Source: an uncultured Collinsella sp.
Lineage (GTDB): Bacteria; Actinomycetota; Coriobacteriia; Coriobacteriales; Coriobacteriaceae
Assembly: GCA_959596505.1 (NCBI GenBank)
Contig: CAUFWM010000068.1
Location: forward strand, 1-5,570
Length of the DNA: 5,570 bases
Direction of reading: 5' to 3'
Made by a program: the position numbers and the translations under genes. This document shows positions 5,559 to 5,570 of the stretch, one piece after another (position 1 is the stretch's first letter; every line of letters begins with the position of its first letter). The notes under the pieces are model-generated. The model saw only the letters and a program-made list of their open reading frames with translations. It had not been told where the DNA came from and made no database searches.

Positions 5559-5570
5559 GGAGGTTCGCAT
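5559..5570 (+). promoter_or_regulatory. Ribosome binding site and first two bases of a start codon for a gene beyond the window
   Basis: GGAGG at 5559-5563 is followed by the 5-nt spacer TTCGC and then AT as the last two bases of the window. A G at the next position would complete an ATG at ideal spacing. The gene itself cannot be seen. If the IS reading is right, it would be the first transposase frame. Confidence 0.45.

Larger units (their letters stand above)
5522..5570 (+). mobile_element. Possible left end of an IS3-family (IS150-like) insertion sequence, truncated by the window
   Basis: The stretch starts with TG and contains AAAGTTGGAC at 5531-5540, recalling the terminal inverted repeats of IS150-group elements, which begin TG and carry a GTTGGAC-like core. 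A ribosome binding site and the first two bases of a likely ATG follow within about 48 nt, the usual distance from an IS end to its first transposase frame. Neither the transposase nor the right end is in the window, so this is pattern recognition from a short match. It could instead be the leader of an ordinary downstream gene. Confidence 0.38.

Overview
The window looks like chromosomal DNA from a GC-rich, monoderm (Gram-positive) bacterium. The best guess is a gut actinobacterium of the Coriobacteriia, such as a Collinsella-like species. That assignment is inference. It rests on the GC-rich codon choice, on an L,D-transpeptidase with peptidoglycan-binding-4-like modules on an N-terminal membrane anchor, and on a MacAB-like exporter whose ATPase and permease are separate genes with no outer-membrane partner nearby. 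All four genes are on the + strand.

Layout. Positions 1-196 are non-coding apart from a possible 3' end of an upstream gene. They carry a GC-rich hairpin (19-39), a perfect 28-bp palindrome (62-89) that is probably a terminator, and a consensus -10 box (134-139). Positions 197-1933 encode a 578-residue membrane-anchored L,D-transpeptidase. A 128-nt gap follows, with a hairpin at 2000-2025. Positions 2062-5458 are a tight three-gene transporter operon: periplasmic-adaptor-like membrane fusion protein (2062-3474), ABC ATPase (3474-4247) and MacB-type permease (4244-5458). The genes join by 1-nt (taATG) and 4-nt (ATGA) overlaps. The last ~50 bases resemble the left end of an IS3-family (IS150-like) insertion sequence, with a Shine-Dalgarno and the first two bases of a start codon at the window edge.

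How they work together. The transpeptidase should make 3-3 cross-links in the cell wall. The adaptor, ATPase and permease should form one MacAB/YknXYZ-type efflux or export machine, in which the ATPase drives a mechanotransmission-type permease and the adaptor sits on its outer face. The two units both act at the envelope, but the hairpin between them makes it uncertain whether they are co-transcribed. The exporter's substrate cannot be read from the sequence.

I found no CRISPR array, tRNA, rRNA, toxin-antitoxin pair or recognisable defence system. The genes belong to known families. The less ordinary points are the long palindrome, the long disordered cytoplasmic tail and extra cysteines of the transpeptidase, the adaptor's linker-interrupted helical hairpin and Gly/Asp/Met-rich tail, and the IS-like end.
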